From: Chloroflexota bacterium
GTDB lineage: Bacteria; Chloroflexota; Dormibacteria; Dormibacterales; Dormibacteraceae
NCBI GenBank assembly: GCA_005880175.1
Contig: VBJR01000058.1
Coordinates: 9,107 to 50,271 of the forward strand
Reading direction: 5' to 3'
DNA length: 41,165 nt
Numbering within the stretch: position 1 is the first letter of the stretch; each line of letters starts with the position of its first letter. The notes below the pieces were generated by a model. The model saw nothing but the letters and a program-made list of their open reading frames with translations. It was not told where the DNA came from and did no database searches. The translations under genes and the position numbers were made by a program. Positions 6,114-17,353 of the stretch are shown piece after piece.

Positions 6114-8679
6114 TACGCGTCCACGCGCTCCAGCAGCGCCACCGGGAAGTCGGCCAGCAGTCCGGCGATCGGCGCCTCGCCGCCCGCCGCCTCCCGGCCC
6201 GTCAGCCGGTCGGCCCAGCGGCCGGGCGGCAGGTCGACGGTCGCGTCGCCCCAGCCGCCGGCGCGCTCCAGGCCGGCGACCAGCCGGGGCACGACCACGC
6301 CCACCGCCTCACCGCGGCAGAACGCCACCGCGTGGCCCGCGCGGGCCCCCCGCACCGGCAGCTCGCGGTACGCCCCGGCCGCGAACGCCTCCGGCCGGGC
6401 GGCCCGAACACGCAGCGCCCGGCTCACGACCAGCAGCTTGGGCAGCCCCTCGTCGCAGCGGGCGAGCGCGGTCGCGGCCGCCTGGTCGCCGAGCCCGTCG
6501 AGCTCGGCCAGCAGCCGCGACCGGAGCGGGAAGTCCACCGGCCGCCGGTTGTCGGGATCGACCAGGCTGAGGTCCCACAGCTCCGTGCCCTGGTACACGT
6601 CGGGCACCCCCGGCGCGGTGATGCACAGCAGCTTCATCGCCAGCGAGTTGACGCGCCCGGCCGCCACGACCGGCGCGAGGAACGCCTCCAGGTCGGCCGT
6701 GAACTCGGTCGAGCCCAGGACGCCGGTCGCGAAGTCGCGCAGCGCCCGCTCGTAGCCTCCGGCCGGCGCCAGCCACGACGTCTGCAGCTTGGCCTCGCGG
6801 ACCGCCTTCTCCAGGTACGGGAGCAGCCGGTCGGCGCCGATCGGCCAGGCCCCGACCAGGGTCTGGTAGAGCAGGTACTCGACGTTGCGGTCGGGCTGAT
6901 CGCCGGTCCGGTGGGGCTCGTTCATCGCCGCCCAGCGCGCGACCGCCGCCGTCCACGTGTCCGGGATCTCGGACAGGACGGCGAGGCGCGCCCGCACGTC
7001 CTCGCTGCGCTTGGTGTCGTGCGTGGACGTCGTCACCATGCCCTCCGGCCAGCGCGCGGCCGCCTCGCCGCAGGCGGCGTGGAACGCCTCTGGCGACACG
7101 CCGAACCGGCCCGGCTCGCCCCCCACCTCGTTCAGGGCCACGAGCCGGTGGTACCGGTACATCGCGGTGTCCTCGATGCCCTTGGCCGCCACCGGGCTGG
7201 ACGTCTGCTGGAACCGGGCCGACAGCTCGGCGGCCTCCTCGCCCAGGTCGATGTGCTCCTGGAGCAGGATGCGGCGCAGGAGCTCGACCAGGTCGCCGTC
7301 CAGGTGCGGTCGGCGACGCCGGGCCTCGGCGAGCGCGGTCCCCAGGTAGGCCCGGTCGGCGGCTGACGGCGGGTCGCCCGGCCGCACGTACGTGCGGTAG
7401 ACGGGCAGGCAGGCGATCACCTCGCGCAGGCACTCGTCCAGCTCCGGCCGCGTGTAGTCGCGGTAGCGCCGGCTGCGCTGGCAAGCGCGGACGAACAGCT
7501 CCGTCAGCCGGGCCAGGTCGGCGGCCAGCAGCTCGCGCATGACCTGCCGCTTGCTCCGGTGCGCGACCTCCGCGAACGGCGCGGTCTCCTGCGTGAAGCG
7601 GGCGTAGGCGTCCGTCAGCGGCCGCTCGCCGGCCGGGTCGACGAGGACGCCGAGCACGCGGTTGAGGAAGTCGTAGCCGGTCGTGCCGGCGACCGGCCAG
7701 GCCTCCGGCAGGTCCTCGCCGGCGGCCAGGATCTTCTCGACCCCGATCCAGGCGTCGGGCGCGGCCCGGCGCAGGTGCCGCAGGTAGCTGAGGGGGTCGC
7801 GCAGGCCGTCCGGGTGGTCCACGCGGACGCCGTCCAGCACCCCCTGGCGCAGCCACTCCATGATCCGCACGTGGGTGTCGGCGAAGACGTCGGGGTCCTC
7901 CATCCGCAGCGCGGCCAGGTTCGCGATGTCGAAGAAGCGGCGGTAGTCCAGCTCGAAGCCGGCCGCCTGCCAGCGCGCCAGGCGGTAGTTCTGCTGGTCG
8001 AGCAGGGCGTCGAGGCGGTCCACGTCGATGTTGACGAGCGCGATCCGGGCGTCGAGCTCGGCCCCGGCGTCCAGCCGGTCCAGCCTGGCCAGCAGCCCCT
8101 CCTTGGCGAGGTGCCGGCGGAGCGCGCCGGGCCGGTCCTCGGGCACGACCACCGGCAGCGAGGCGAACAGGAGGCCCAGCCCGTCCAGCCCGTCGCCGAG
8201 GACCAGCTCGTACGTGCGGGGATCGACGGGCAGCTCGTGCTCGAAGTAGCGCACGACCAGGCGCACTCCCTCGCGCTCCAGCCGGAGCTGGCCGGCCTCC
8301 AGCACGCGGCCGTAATGGTCGCCCAGCACCGGCAGTAGCGGCTCGACGGGCCGTTCTCGAGGACGTCCCACCACCAGCGGCTGTGGTGCCCGGCGATCGC
8401 CATGTGGTTGGGCACGATGTCGAGCACCTGGCCCAGGCCGTGCTCGCCCAGCGTCAGGCTGAGCCGCGCGTGGCCCTCCTCGCCGCCGAGCTCGGGGTTG
8501 ACCCGGGAGTGGTCCACCACGTCGTAGCCGTGCCGGCTGCCCGGCATCGCGGCCAGGTAGGGCGAGGAGTACAGGTGGCTGACGCCCAGCCGGGCCAGGT
8601 AGCCGGCGATCTCCGCCGCGTCGTCGAAGCCGAAGTCGGGGGTCAGCTGGACGCGATACGTGGCTCGCGGCCGGGTCAC
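6113..8679 (-). pseudogene. treY: Maltooligosyl trehalose synthase with frameshift/internal deletion
   Basis: The GTG at 8679 overlaps the treX stop (GTGA). The N-terminal part reads [45 protein letters not shown] and [15 protein letters not shown], all TreY hallmarks. At about 8335-8352 the reading frame breaks: the downstream frame resumes with [18 protein letters not shown] and runs intact to 6113 ([57 protein letters not shown]). In the family about 20 residues, including a conserved FDIDW-like motif, lie between these two blocks; they are missing here, so this is a deletion with loss of frame, not just one base. The normal role is converting the reducing-end alpha-1,4 bond of maltodextrin to trehalosyl alpha-1,1. 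Real decay or an assembly error are both possible. Confidence 0.85.
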
Positions 8680-10772
8680 TCCACCTTCCTGAGGATCGCG
8701 AGCGAGCGATCCGCCACCGGGACCTGGCCGCCGGCCCGGTAGAAGCGCGGCAGCGGGTCGGCCGTGTCCATGATGCGCATCCAGCGCCGGCCGTACTGGC
8801 CGCGCGGCAGCGTGAACCGGAGCGCATGGTCGTGCGCGTTCAGGAGGAGGAAGAACGAGTCGTCGCGGAGGCGCCTCCCGCGCGCGTCGGGGGCCGCGAT
8901 CTCGTCGCCGTTCAGGAACACGCCCAGCGAGCGCGCGTACCCGTTGCGCCAGTCGGCCCCGCCCATCTGGCCGCCGTCCGGCTTGAACCAGGCGATGTCC
9001 GTCAGCTCCTCGCTCAGGATCTGCACGCCCTGGAAGAACCGGCGGCGTCGGAACACCGGGTGGTCGCGGCGGAGCCGGATCAGGCGGCCCACGAAGCCCA
9101 TCAGGTCGCTGTCCAGCCGCTCCCAGTCGAACCAGGAGATGTCGTTGTCCTGGCAGTACGCGTTGTTGTTGCCGCACTGCGTCCGGCCGATCTCGTCGCC
9201 GCCGAGGATCATCGGCACGCCCTGGGAGAGGAGGACGGTGGCCAGGAAGTTGCGCTTCTGGCGGTCGCGCAGCGCCCGGACGTCCGGGTCGTCGGTCTGG
9301 CCCTCGACGCCGCAGTTCCACGAGCGGTTGTAGCTCTCGCCGTCCTGGTTCTCCTCGCCGTTGGCCTCGTTGTGCTTCTCGTTGTACGAGACCAGGTCCT
9401 CCAGCGTGAACCCGTCGTGGCAGGTGACGAAGTTGATGCTCGCGTACGGCCGCCGGCCGTCGGCCTGGTACAGGTCCGACGACCCCGTGAAGCGGAAGCC
9501 GAAGTCGGCCAGCGTGGCCGGCTCGCCGCGCCAGAAGTCCCGCACGGTGTCACGGTACTTGCCGTTCCACTCGGACCAGAGCACCGGGAAGTTCCCGACC
9601 TGGTAGCCGCCCTCGCCCACGTCCCACGGCTCGGCGATCAGCTTGACCTGGGACAGGACGGGGTCCTGCTGGACCAGGTCGAAGAACGCCGACAGCCGGT
9701 CCACGTCGTGCAGCTCGCGGGCCAGGGTGGCCGCCAGGTCGAAGCGGAACCCGTCCACGTGCATCTCCATCACCCAGTAGCGGAGGCTGTCCATGATCAG
9801 CTGCAGCACGTGCGGGTGGCGCATGTTCAGGCTGTTGCCCGTGCCCGTGTAGTCACGGTAGAAGCGCGGGTCGTCCATCAGCCGGTAGTAGGCCGCGTTG
9901 TCGATGCCCCGGAAGCTGAGCATCGCGCCCAGGTGGTTGCCTTCGGCGGTGTGGTTGTAGACCACGTCGAGGATGACCTCGATCCCGGCCGCGTGCAGGG
10001 TCTTGACCATCCGCTTGAACTCCTGGACCTGCTCGCCCCGCTGGCCGCTGGAGCTGTACTCGTTGTGCGGCGCCAGGTACCCGATCGAGTTGTAGCCCCA
10101 GTAGTTGCGCAGGCCGCGCTCGACCAGCACGTGGTCGTGCACGAACTGGTGGCACGGGAGCAGCTCGATCGCCGTGATGCCCAGGGTCTTGAAGTGCTGG
10201 ATGACCTCGGGCGTGGCCAGCCCGGCGTACGTGCCGCGCAGGTCTTCCGGGATGGACGGGTGGCTCTGGGTGAAGCCCTTGACGTGCACCTCGTAGATGA
10301 CGGTCTCGTGCCACGGGACGCGGAGGCGGCGGTCGTCGTCCCAGATGAACCAGGGGTCGATCACGATCGACTTCGGCATGAACGGGCCGCTGTCGGTGTG
10401 GTCGGGCGCCTGGTCCAGGTCGGGGTCGCCGAGCGGGTACGGGAAGATCGCGCGGTTCCAGCGCACGTTGCCCTCGATCGCCTTCGCGTACGGGTCGAGG
10501 AGCAGCTTGGCGGCGTTGCAGCGCTGCCCGCGGTTGGGATCGTACGGCCCGTGGACGCGGAACCCGTACCGCTGACCCGGGCGCACGTTCGGTACGTACC
10601 CGTGCCAGCAGAGGGCCGTCTGCTCGGGCAGGTCCATGCGGGTCTCCGTCCCGTCCTCGTCGAAGAGGCACAGCTCGACGCGCTCGGCGACCTCCGAGAA
10701 GATCGAGAAGTTGGTGCCCGTCCCGTCGAAGTTTGCGCCCAACGGATAGGGTTCCCCTGGCCAGATCTCCAT
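8676..10772 (-). CDS. treX: Glycogen debranching enzyme / isoamylase-type (GlgX/TreX)
   Basis: A full-length 698-residue GH13 debranching enzyme that hydrolyses alpha-1,6 branches to feed linear maltodextrin to TreY. The N-terminal CBM48-like region ([18 protein letters not shown]) precedes the barrel: [11 protein letters not shown], nucleophile [10 protein letters not shown], acid/base [18 protein letters not shown] and [17 protein letters not shown] are diagnostic for GlgX/TreX. First gene of the treX-treY-treZ-small ORF unit, with a 4 nt overlap to treY. A minus-strand -10-like TAGGTT (complement of 10784-10789) lies 11 nt before the ATG; GAGAG is the only Shine-Dalgarno-like stretch. Confidence 0.93.
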   Translation of the reverse strand: MEIWPGEPYPLGANFDGTGTNFSIFSEVAERVELCLFDEDGTETRMDLPEQTALCWHGYVPNVRPGQRYGFRVHGPYDPNRGQRCNAAKLLLDPYAKAIEGNVRWNRAIFPYPLGDPDLDQAPDHTDSGPFMPKSIVIDPWFIWDDDRRLRVPWHETVIYEVHVKGFTQSHPSIPEDLRGTYAGLATPEVIQHFKTLGITAIELLPCHQFVHDHVLVERGLRNYWGYNSIGYLAPHNEYSSSGQRGEQVQEFKRMVKTLHAAGIEVILDVVYNHTAEGNHLGAMLSFRGIDNAAYYRLMDDPRFYRDYTGTGNSLNMRHPHVLQLIMDSLRYWVMEMHVDGFRFDLAATLARELHDVDRLSAFFDLVQQDPVLSQVKLIAEPWDVGEGGYQVGNFPVLWSEWNGKYRDTVRDFWRGEPATLADFGFRFTGSSDLYQADGRRPYASINFVTCHDGFTLEDLVSYNEKHNEANGEENQDGESYNRSWNCGVEGQTDDPDVRALRDRQKRNFLATVLLSQGVPMILGGDEIGRTQCGNNNAYCQDNDISWFDWERLDSDLMGFVGRLIRLRRDHPVFRRRRFFQGVQILSEELTDIAWFKPDGGQMGGADWRNGYARSLGVFLNGDEIAAPDARGRRLRDDSFFLLLNAHDHALRFTLPRGQYGRRWMRIMDTADPLPRFYRAGGQVPVADRSLAILRKVE

Positions 10773-10797
10773 GTTGGCTCTCTAACCTAAGGAATCG
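10773..10797. promoter_or_regulatory. 25 bp bidirectional promoter treX / malQ with overlapping -10 boxes
   Basis: Only 25 bp separate the treX ATG from the malQ GTG. The heptamer TAACCTA (10783-10789) contains TAACCT on plus (9 nt before GTG 10798) and TAGGTT on minus (11 nt before ATG 10772), so two TANNNT boxes overlap on opposite strands. Any -35 contacts would fall inside the opposite gene. AAGGA at 10789-10793 could also serve as a weak ribosome binding site for malQ if transcription starts earlier. Confidence 0.5.
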
Positions 10798-12597
10798 GTG
10801 GACTCGACCTCGGCTCGCGCAGCGGCGTGGGGGGTCGCCCCGGGCTTCCACGACATCGGTGGGAGCTGGGTGGCGGCGAACCCGGAGACGGTGGATCGCG
10901 TGCTCGACGCCATGCGGGCCGACGGGCGCGAGCCGCCCCCCGCGGCGGCCCGGGTGGTGCGGGCGGGCGAGCCGCTGACGCTGCCCGACAGGGCCGAGAT
11001 CGTGACCGAGGGCGGCGCCGTCATGCCCGCCGCGGACGCGGCCGTCGCCGGCCTGCCGCCCGGCTACCACACGCTGCGCCGGGCCGACACCGGCGCCGAG
11101 ACCCGGCTGATCGTCAGCCCTGGCCGCTGCCACCTGCCGCCCGACCTCCACGCCTGGGGCTGGGCGGCCCAGCTCTACGCCCTGCGCTCCCGGCAGAGCT
11201 GGGGCCTGGGCGACCTGGCCGACCTCCGCGAGCTCGGCCGCTGGGCGAGCGGGATGGGCGCCCGGGCCCTGTTCGTGAACCCGCTGTACGCGCCGCTGCC
11301 GATCCTGCCCCAGGAGGCGAGCCCGTACTACCCGTCAAGCCGGCGGTTCCGCAGCCCGCTGTACATCCGGGTCGAGGACGTGCCCGGCGCCGCCGAGCTG
11401 GGCGACCGGCTCGCCGCCCTGGCCGCCGCCGGCCGGGCGCTGAACAGCCGGCGCCGGATCGACCGGGACGAGGTGTACCGGCTCAAGATGCCGGCGCTGG
11501 AGGAGCTGTTCGCCGCGTTCCGGGGCAGCCCGGAGTTCGACCGCTACCTTCGGGACGAGGGCCCCGAGCTGGCCGACTACGCGGCGTTCTGCGCGCTGTC
11601 CGAGGTCCACGGCGTGCCCTGGCACGACTGGCCGGCCGGGCTGCGGCACCCCCGGTCGGCGGCGGTCTGCCGCTTCCGGGTCGAGCACGAGCGGCGGGTC
11701 CGGTTCCACCAGTGGCTCCAGTGGGTGCTCGACCGGCAGCTGGCCGGGGCGGCCGCCGAGATCGGGCTGGTCCACGACCTGCCGGTCGGCGTCCAGGCCG
11801 ACGGCGCCGACGCGTGGGCCTGGCAGGACGTGTTCGCCCCGGGCGTGTCGGTGGGCGCCCCGCCGGACCCGTTCAACCAGGCGGGGCAGGACTGGGCGGT
11901 GCCGCCGTTCGACCCGTGGCGGCTGCGCGCGGCCGGCTACGAGCCGTTCATCCAGACGGTGCGGGCGGGGTTCCGGCACGGGGCCGGGCTGCGTATCGAC
12001 CATGTGATGGGGCTGTTCCGGCTGTTCTGGATCCCGGTCGGCGAGGGGCCGGAGGCGGGCGCCTACGTCCGGTACCCGTCGCGCGACCTGCTCGACATCG
12101 TGGCGCTGGAGAGCCAGCGCGCCGGCGCGTTCGTCGTCGGCGAGGACCTGGGGACGGTGGAGGACACGGTCCGCGACGAGCTGGCGGCGCGGCGCATGCT
12201 GTCGTACCGGCTGCTGTGGTTCGAGGAGCGGCCGCCGGCCGAGTACCGGCCCGAGTCGCTGGCCGCGCTGACGACGCACGACCTGCCCACGCTGGCCGGC
12301 ATCTGGGAGGGGTCGGACCCCGACGCGATGGTCCGGGAGCGGCTGCGCCGGTACGCCGGCGTCACCGACGGCCGGCCGACGTGCGAGGTCGCGGAGGCGG
12401 CGTACGGGGCGCTGGCGGCCAGCCCGTCGAAGCTGCTCGCGGCGACCCTGGAGGACGCGCTGGGGGTGCCCGAGCGGCCGAACAAGCCGGGCACGACGAC
12501 CGAGTGGCCGAACTGGTCGCTGGCCCTGCCGGTCACCCTGGAGGAGCTGCGCCGGGACCCGCGACCGGCCCGGCTGGCCGCCGCGCTGCGCCGCTGA
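10798..12597 (+). CDS. malQ: 4-alpha-glucanotransferase (amylomaltase, GH77)
   Basis: A 599-residue GH77 enzyme that transfers alpha-1,4-glucan segments between maltodextrins in the cytoplasm. Diagnostic blocks are WGWAAQLYALRS, SWGLGDLADL, SPYYPSSRRFRSPLYI, DLPVGVQADGADAW, GAPPDPFNQAGQDWA, the nucleophile in LRIDHVMGLFRLFW, FVVGEDLGTV with the acid/base Glu, TTHDLPTLAG and the C-terminal KPGTTTEWPNW. The N-terminal ~100 residues (FHDIGGSWVAANPET) form the extra domain seen in actinobacterial MalQ. It diverges from treX and forms one alpha-glucan metabolism locus with it. GTG start supported by the -10 box just upstream. Confidence 0.93.
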   Translation: MDSTSARAAAWGVAPGFHDIGGSWVAANPETVDRVLDAMRADGREPPPAAARVVRAGEPLTLPDRAEIVTEGGAVMPAADAAVAGLPPGYHTLRRADTGAETRLIVSPGRCHLPPDLHAWGWAAQLYALRSRQSWGLGDLADLRELGRWASGMGARALFVNPLYAPLPILPQEASPYYPSSRRFRSPLYIRVEDVPGAAELGDRLAALAAAGRALNSRRRIDRDEVYRLKMPALEELFAAFRGSPEFDRYLRDEGPELADYAAFCALSEVHGVPWHDWPAGLRHPRSAAVCRFRVEHERRVRFHQWLQWVLDRQLAGAAAEIGLVHDLPVGVQADGADAWAWQDVFAPGVSVGAPPDPFNQAGQDWAVPPFDPWRLRAAGYEPFIQTVRAGFRHGAGLRIDHVMGLFRLFWIPVGEGPEAGAYVRYPSRDLLDIVALESQRAGAFVVGEDLGTVEDTVRDELAARRMLSYRLLWFEERPPAEYRPESLAALTTHDLPTLAGIWEGSDPDAMVRERLRRYAGVTDGRPTCEVAEAAYGALAASPSKLLAATLEDALGVPERPNKPGTTTEWPNWSLALPVTLEELRRDPRPARLAAALRR

Positions 12598-12617
12598 TTG
12601 CCTGCTTACGAATCGCT

Positions 12618-12671
12618 GTCAAGCTACCTTTCCCAGTCAAGTAGGCGACAAGCGTCAAGTTCTCTTAACGT
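12618..12671 (+). repeat. Three GTCAAG direct repeats at 18 bp period upstream of the marR-type gene
   Basis: GTCAAG occurs at 12618, 12636 and 12654, exactly 18 bp apart; the base after each is C, T and T and the remainder of each unit is not conserved. It lies in the 115 bp gap between malQ and the MarR gene, about 40-95 bp before the regulator's start, where a regulator or activator site would be expected. No other sequence in the gap stands out except TATAGG at 12671, a possible -10. Confidence 0.4.
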
Positions 12672-12712
12672 ATAGGAATTCCAGGGCTGAAGAGGTATCC
12701 TTCCCGCCAGAA

Positions 12713-13177
12713 GTGGGGGACAAGGACAGGCGGAACGGGCGCCACCGAGTCACCGTCGACCTGCTGCGGGAGCTGGCGGCGAGCCTGGACGCGCTCACCA
12801 ACGCCGCCTCGCCGCATGCCGGGCTCAACCGCACCGACATGCGCGCGCTCGACATCATCAACATGCAGCAGGGGCTGACGGCGGGGCAGCTGGCGGGCCG
12901 GCTGAAGCTGACCACCGGCGCCATCACCGGCGTGCTGGACCGCCTGGAGCGGGCCGGGCACGCCCGCCGCACCCACGACCACGAGGACCGCCGCCGGGTC
13001 GTGGTCCAGCCGACGCCGGAGGCCAAGCGGTTCGGCAGCGTCGTCTTCCGCCAGCTGGGCGAGGAGCTGGACCAGCTCCTGTGCTCGTACTCGGAGCACG
13101 ACCGCGACCTGATCGACGAGTTCCTGCGCTCGGTGACCACGCTGGTCAGCCAGCGCGCGGACGAGCTCAGCCGGTAA
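12713..13177 (+). CDS. MarR-family transcriptional regulator
   Basis: A 154-residue winged-helix protein. The recognition-helix region TAGQLAGRLKLTTGAITGVLDRLERAGHARRTHD and the wing DHEDRRRVVVQPTPE are typical of MarR (here split between residues ~60 and ~105), and the C-terminal helices supply dimerisation. Such regulators bind palindromic sites and respond to small ligands, often controlling a neighbour; the neighbours here are malQ upstream and acnA downstream, both on the same strand, so the target cannot be assigned. GTG start at 12713; no clear ribosome binding site. Confidence 0.85.
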   Translation: MGDKDRRNGRHRVTVDLLRELAASLDALTNAASPHAGLNRTDMRALDIINMQQGLTAGQLAGRLKLTTGAITGVLDRLERAGHARRTHDHEDRRRVVVQPTPEAKRFGSVVFRQLGEELDQLLCSYSEHDRDLIDEFLRSVTTLVSQRADELSR

Positions 13178-13255
13178 CCCCGGCCGGCACTGCCAGTAAC
13201 GACCTGCTAACCACTCGCTAAGCCCCGCGGGCGCGGTCGTGGGAAGGGGTCGGAG

Positions 13256-13268
13256 TAGCATCGGGCGC
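13256..13268 (+). promoter_or_regulatory. -10 box of a leaderless acnA transcript
   Basis: TAGCAT (13256-13261) is 7 nt before ATG 13269, where transcription would begin. GGAG at 13252-13255 is too far from the ATG to be an efficient ribosome binding site. Supports ATG 13269 over the upstream GTG 13239. Confidence 0.45.
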
Positions 13269-15869
<2,601 letters not shown>

Positions 15870-15875
<6 letters not shown>

Positions 15876-15888
15876 GTCAGCGCCGCAG
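15870..15888 (+). repeat. 19 bp perfect direct repeat, left copy
   Basis: GACTGAGTCAGCGCCGCAG, identical to 16751-16769. The left copy contains the acnA stop codon. With the right copy it brackets the mntA-hepT pair (881 bp from repeat start to repeat start). Confidence 0.9.
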
Positions 15889-15893
15889 GCCGG

Positions 15894-15932
15894 CTGACTG
15901 CCGAACTGACTGCCATTGGGTAGGATGTCGGC
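15894..15932 (+). promoter_or_regulatory. Promoter/operator candidate of the mntA-hepT pair
   Basis: The 9-mer CTGACTGCC occurs twice, at 15894-15902 and 15906-15914 (12 bp period), directly upstream of a -10-like TAGGAT (15921-15926) that lies 6 nt before ATG 15933. The two 9-mers would sit on the -35 region, a good place for an autorepressor; a similar CTGACTG also occurs at 16749-16755 at the right-hand junction. Confidence 0.4.
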
Positions 15933-16406
15933 ATGGGACGGCGCGGCGAGGGAACGGTGTATCGACGGCGTGACGGCCGATGGAGCGGCCAGATCCGGCT
16001 GCCTGGTGGTGTCCGGCAGACCGTGTACGGTCGCAGCGAGGAGGAGGCACGCGAGCGGCTCGCCGCCGTTCGCGCTGCCATCGCGCCTCTCGATCGCGGA
16101 GACGCGATCCCCAGCCTGGACGAGTTGAAGCGCCATCGAGCGGCGATCCGGCGCGCCGCCGAGAGCGAGCGCGCCTCCAACGTCCGCGTCTTCGGCTCGG
16201 TCGCGAGGGGCGATGCGAACTCCGCGAGCGACTACGACCTGGTGGTCGACCTCGATCCCGGTGTGCGGGGGTTCGAGGCCTTCGATCGCCTCGACCGGCT
16301 CGAACGTCTCCTGGCCGACCTCCTCATGCGACCCGTCCATGTGGTAACGGCCCGCCACGATTCCGACTTCACGAGGCGGGTCCTGCGCGATGCCATCGGA
16401 CTCTGA
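15933..16406 (+). CDS. mntA: MntA-type minimal nucleotidyltransferase antitoxin fused to an integrase-type N-terminal DNA-binding domain
   Basis: A 157-residue two-part protein. Residues 1-48 (GEGTVYRRRDGRWSGQIRL ... VRQTVYGRSEEEARERL) match the three-stranded arm-type (AP2-like) DNA-binding domain found at the N-terminus of actinobacterial tyrosine integrases. Residues ~62-157 are a minimal nucleotidyltransferase with the GSx10DxD motif (Gly88, Ser89, Asp100, Asp102). In type VII systems MntA AMPylates the HepT toxin on a Tyr and inactivates it. The next gene is hepT, overlapping by 17 nt, which settles the role. No catalytic integrase domain is present. The fusion could give the antitoxin a way to bind its own promoter; that is inference. 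Confidence 0.8.
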   Translation: MGRRGEGTVYRRRDGRWSGQIRLPGGVRQTVYGRSEEEARERLAAVRAAIAPLDRGDAIPSLDELKRHRAAIRRAAESERASNVRVFGSVARGDANSASDYDLVVDLDPGVRGFEAFDRLDRLERLLADLLMRPVHVVTARHDSDFTRRVLRDAIGL

Positions 16407-16752
16407 GGCCGGCAGCCGGCGCGATCGCGACTACCTGGAGCACATCCGCGACGCTGCGGCGGCGATCCGGCGATCGACCGCGGGCGGACGGGAGCGTTTC
16501 TTCGCCGATGAGGATGCCTTCGACGCCGGCCTCCGCCGCCTCCACACCATCGCCGAGTCGACGCAGCGTCTGTCGACGCAGTTGAAGGATCGCCACCCGG
16601 AGGTCCCCTGGACACGAATCGCCGGCTTCCGCAACCGCATCGTCCATGCCTACATGGACGTCGATCCCGAGCTCATCTGGAGCGTGATCCAGGACGAGGT
16701 GCCGGCCCTCGTCGAGCTCGCCGGTCGCGAGCTCGATCGATCCTCAGCCTGA
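16390..16752 (+). CDS. hepT: HepT-like HEPN ribonuclease toxin (DUF86)
   Basis: A 120-residue all-alpha HEPN protein. The catalytic motif Rx4HxY is at Arg81-His86-Tyr88 (GFRNRIVHAYMDVD), and the context DYLEHIRDAA ... HTIAESTQRLS and ELIWSVIQDEVPALV is typical of DUF86/HepT. Family members cleave RNA (tRNA or mRNA) unless the Tyr of the motif is AMPylated by MntA. It overlaps the antitoxin gene by 17 nt in another frame, so translation is coupled. The stop codon lies next to the second 19 bp direct repeat. Length is normal; all motif residues are present, so it should be active. Confidence 0.87.
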   Translation: MPSDSEAGSRRDRDYLEHIRDAAAAIRRSTAGGRERFFADEDAFDAGLRRLHTIAESTQRLSTQLKDRHPEVPWTRIAGFRNRIVHAYMDVDPELIWSVIQDEVPALVELAGRELDRSSA

Positions 16753-16769
16753 CTGAGTCAGCGCCGCAG
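16751..16769 (+). repeat. 19 bp perfect direct repeat, right copy
   Basis: GACTGAGTCAGCGCCGCAG again. This copy overlaps the last bases of hepT and contains, on minus, the last codons and stop of maf. If the segment between the repeats is removed, acnA and maf become convergent genes overlapping within TGAGTCA, a plausible ancestral junction. Confidence 0.9.
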
Positions 16770-17315
16770 CTCCGGGGGCAGCAGCTCCCGGAGCAGCGCC
16801 ATCGGCAGGCCGATCACCGTGTCGGCGTCGCCCTCGACGCGGGTGACGAAGCGGGCGGCGGCGCCCTGGTAGGCGTACGCCCCCGCCTTGTCGAGCGGCT
16901 CGCCCGTGGCCACGTACAAGCGGATCTCCCCCTCCTCCAGGGCCCGCAGCGTCAGCCGGGTCCGCGCGTGGCCCGAGCGGAGGCCCGTGCCGTCGCGCAC
17001 GGCCACCCCCGTGACCACCTCGTGGGTCCGGCCCGACAGGCGGCGCAGCATCGCCGCGGCCTCGTCGGGATCGCCCGGCTTGCCCAGGACCGAGCCATCG
17101 ATCACGACCACCGTGTCGGCGCCGACGACCACCTCGCCCACGCCGTCGCCCGCCTCCGCCGCCTTCGCCTCCGCCAGCGACCGCGTGTACTCGCCGGGGT
17201 CGCCGCCCGGGTACGGCCACTCGTCGGTGCCGCTCGGCCGGATCTCGAAGTCGTAGCCCGCGGCGCGGAGGATCGCAGCCCGGCGCGGGGAGGACGAGGC
17301 GAGGACGAGGCGCAT
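16758..17315 (-). CDS. maf: Maf-family nucleoside triphosphate pyrophosphatase (septum formation inhibitor Maf)
   Basis: A 185-residue protein starting MRLVLASSSPRRAAILRAAG, the Maf signature, with RPSGTDE, the catalytic Asp in VVGADTVVVIDG, LGKPGDPDEAAAMLRRLSG and THEVVTGVAV. Maf proteins hydrolyse non-canonical or pyrimidine nucleotides (dTTP/UTP) to monophosphates. The ATG at 17315 is preceded by a -10-like TACCGT (complement of 17324-17329) 8 nt upstream, again a leaderless arrangement. Its 3' end lies inside the right 19 bp repeat, so the C-terminal residues PPELRR may be partly defined by that junction. Confidence 0.92.
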   Translation of the reverse strand: MRLVLASSSPRRAAILRAAGYDFEIRPSGTDEWPYPGGDPGEYTRSLAEAKAAEAGDGVGEVVVGADTVVVIDGSVLGKPGDPDEAAAMLRRLSGRTHEVVTGVAVRDGTGLRSGHARTRLTLRALEEGEIRLYVATGEPLDKAGAYAYQGAAARFVTRVEGDADTVIGLPMALLRELLPPELRR

Positions 17316-17353
17316 GCCGGACAACGGTAGCGGGTAGCGTTTGGCCACCACGC
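17316..17353. promoter_or_regulatory. Divergent promoter region maf / small protein
   Basis: Thirty-eight bases between two divergent ATGs. Minus: TACCGT (17329-17324), 8 nt before ATG 17315. Plus: TAGCGT (17335-17340), 13 nt before ATG 17354. No -35 boxes are obvious. Confidence 0.35.

Noticed and set aside
8826..10790. Plus-strand frame of about 650 codons opposite treX
   Set aside because: Mirror of treX coding sequence; composition (Val/Asp/Arg/His) is typical for an antisense frame.
12618..12671. CRISPR array at the 18 bp-spaced GTCAAG repeats
   Set aside because: Repeats are only 6-7 bp, with three units and 12 bp spacers; no cas genes anywhere in the window.
15933..16070. Intact phage integrase
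   Set aside because: Only the small N-terminal arm-type domain is present; the core-binding and catalytic domains (R...HxxR...Y) are absent, and a nucleotidyltransferase follows instead.
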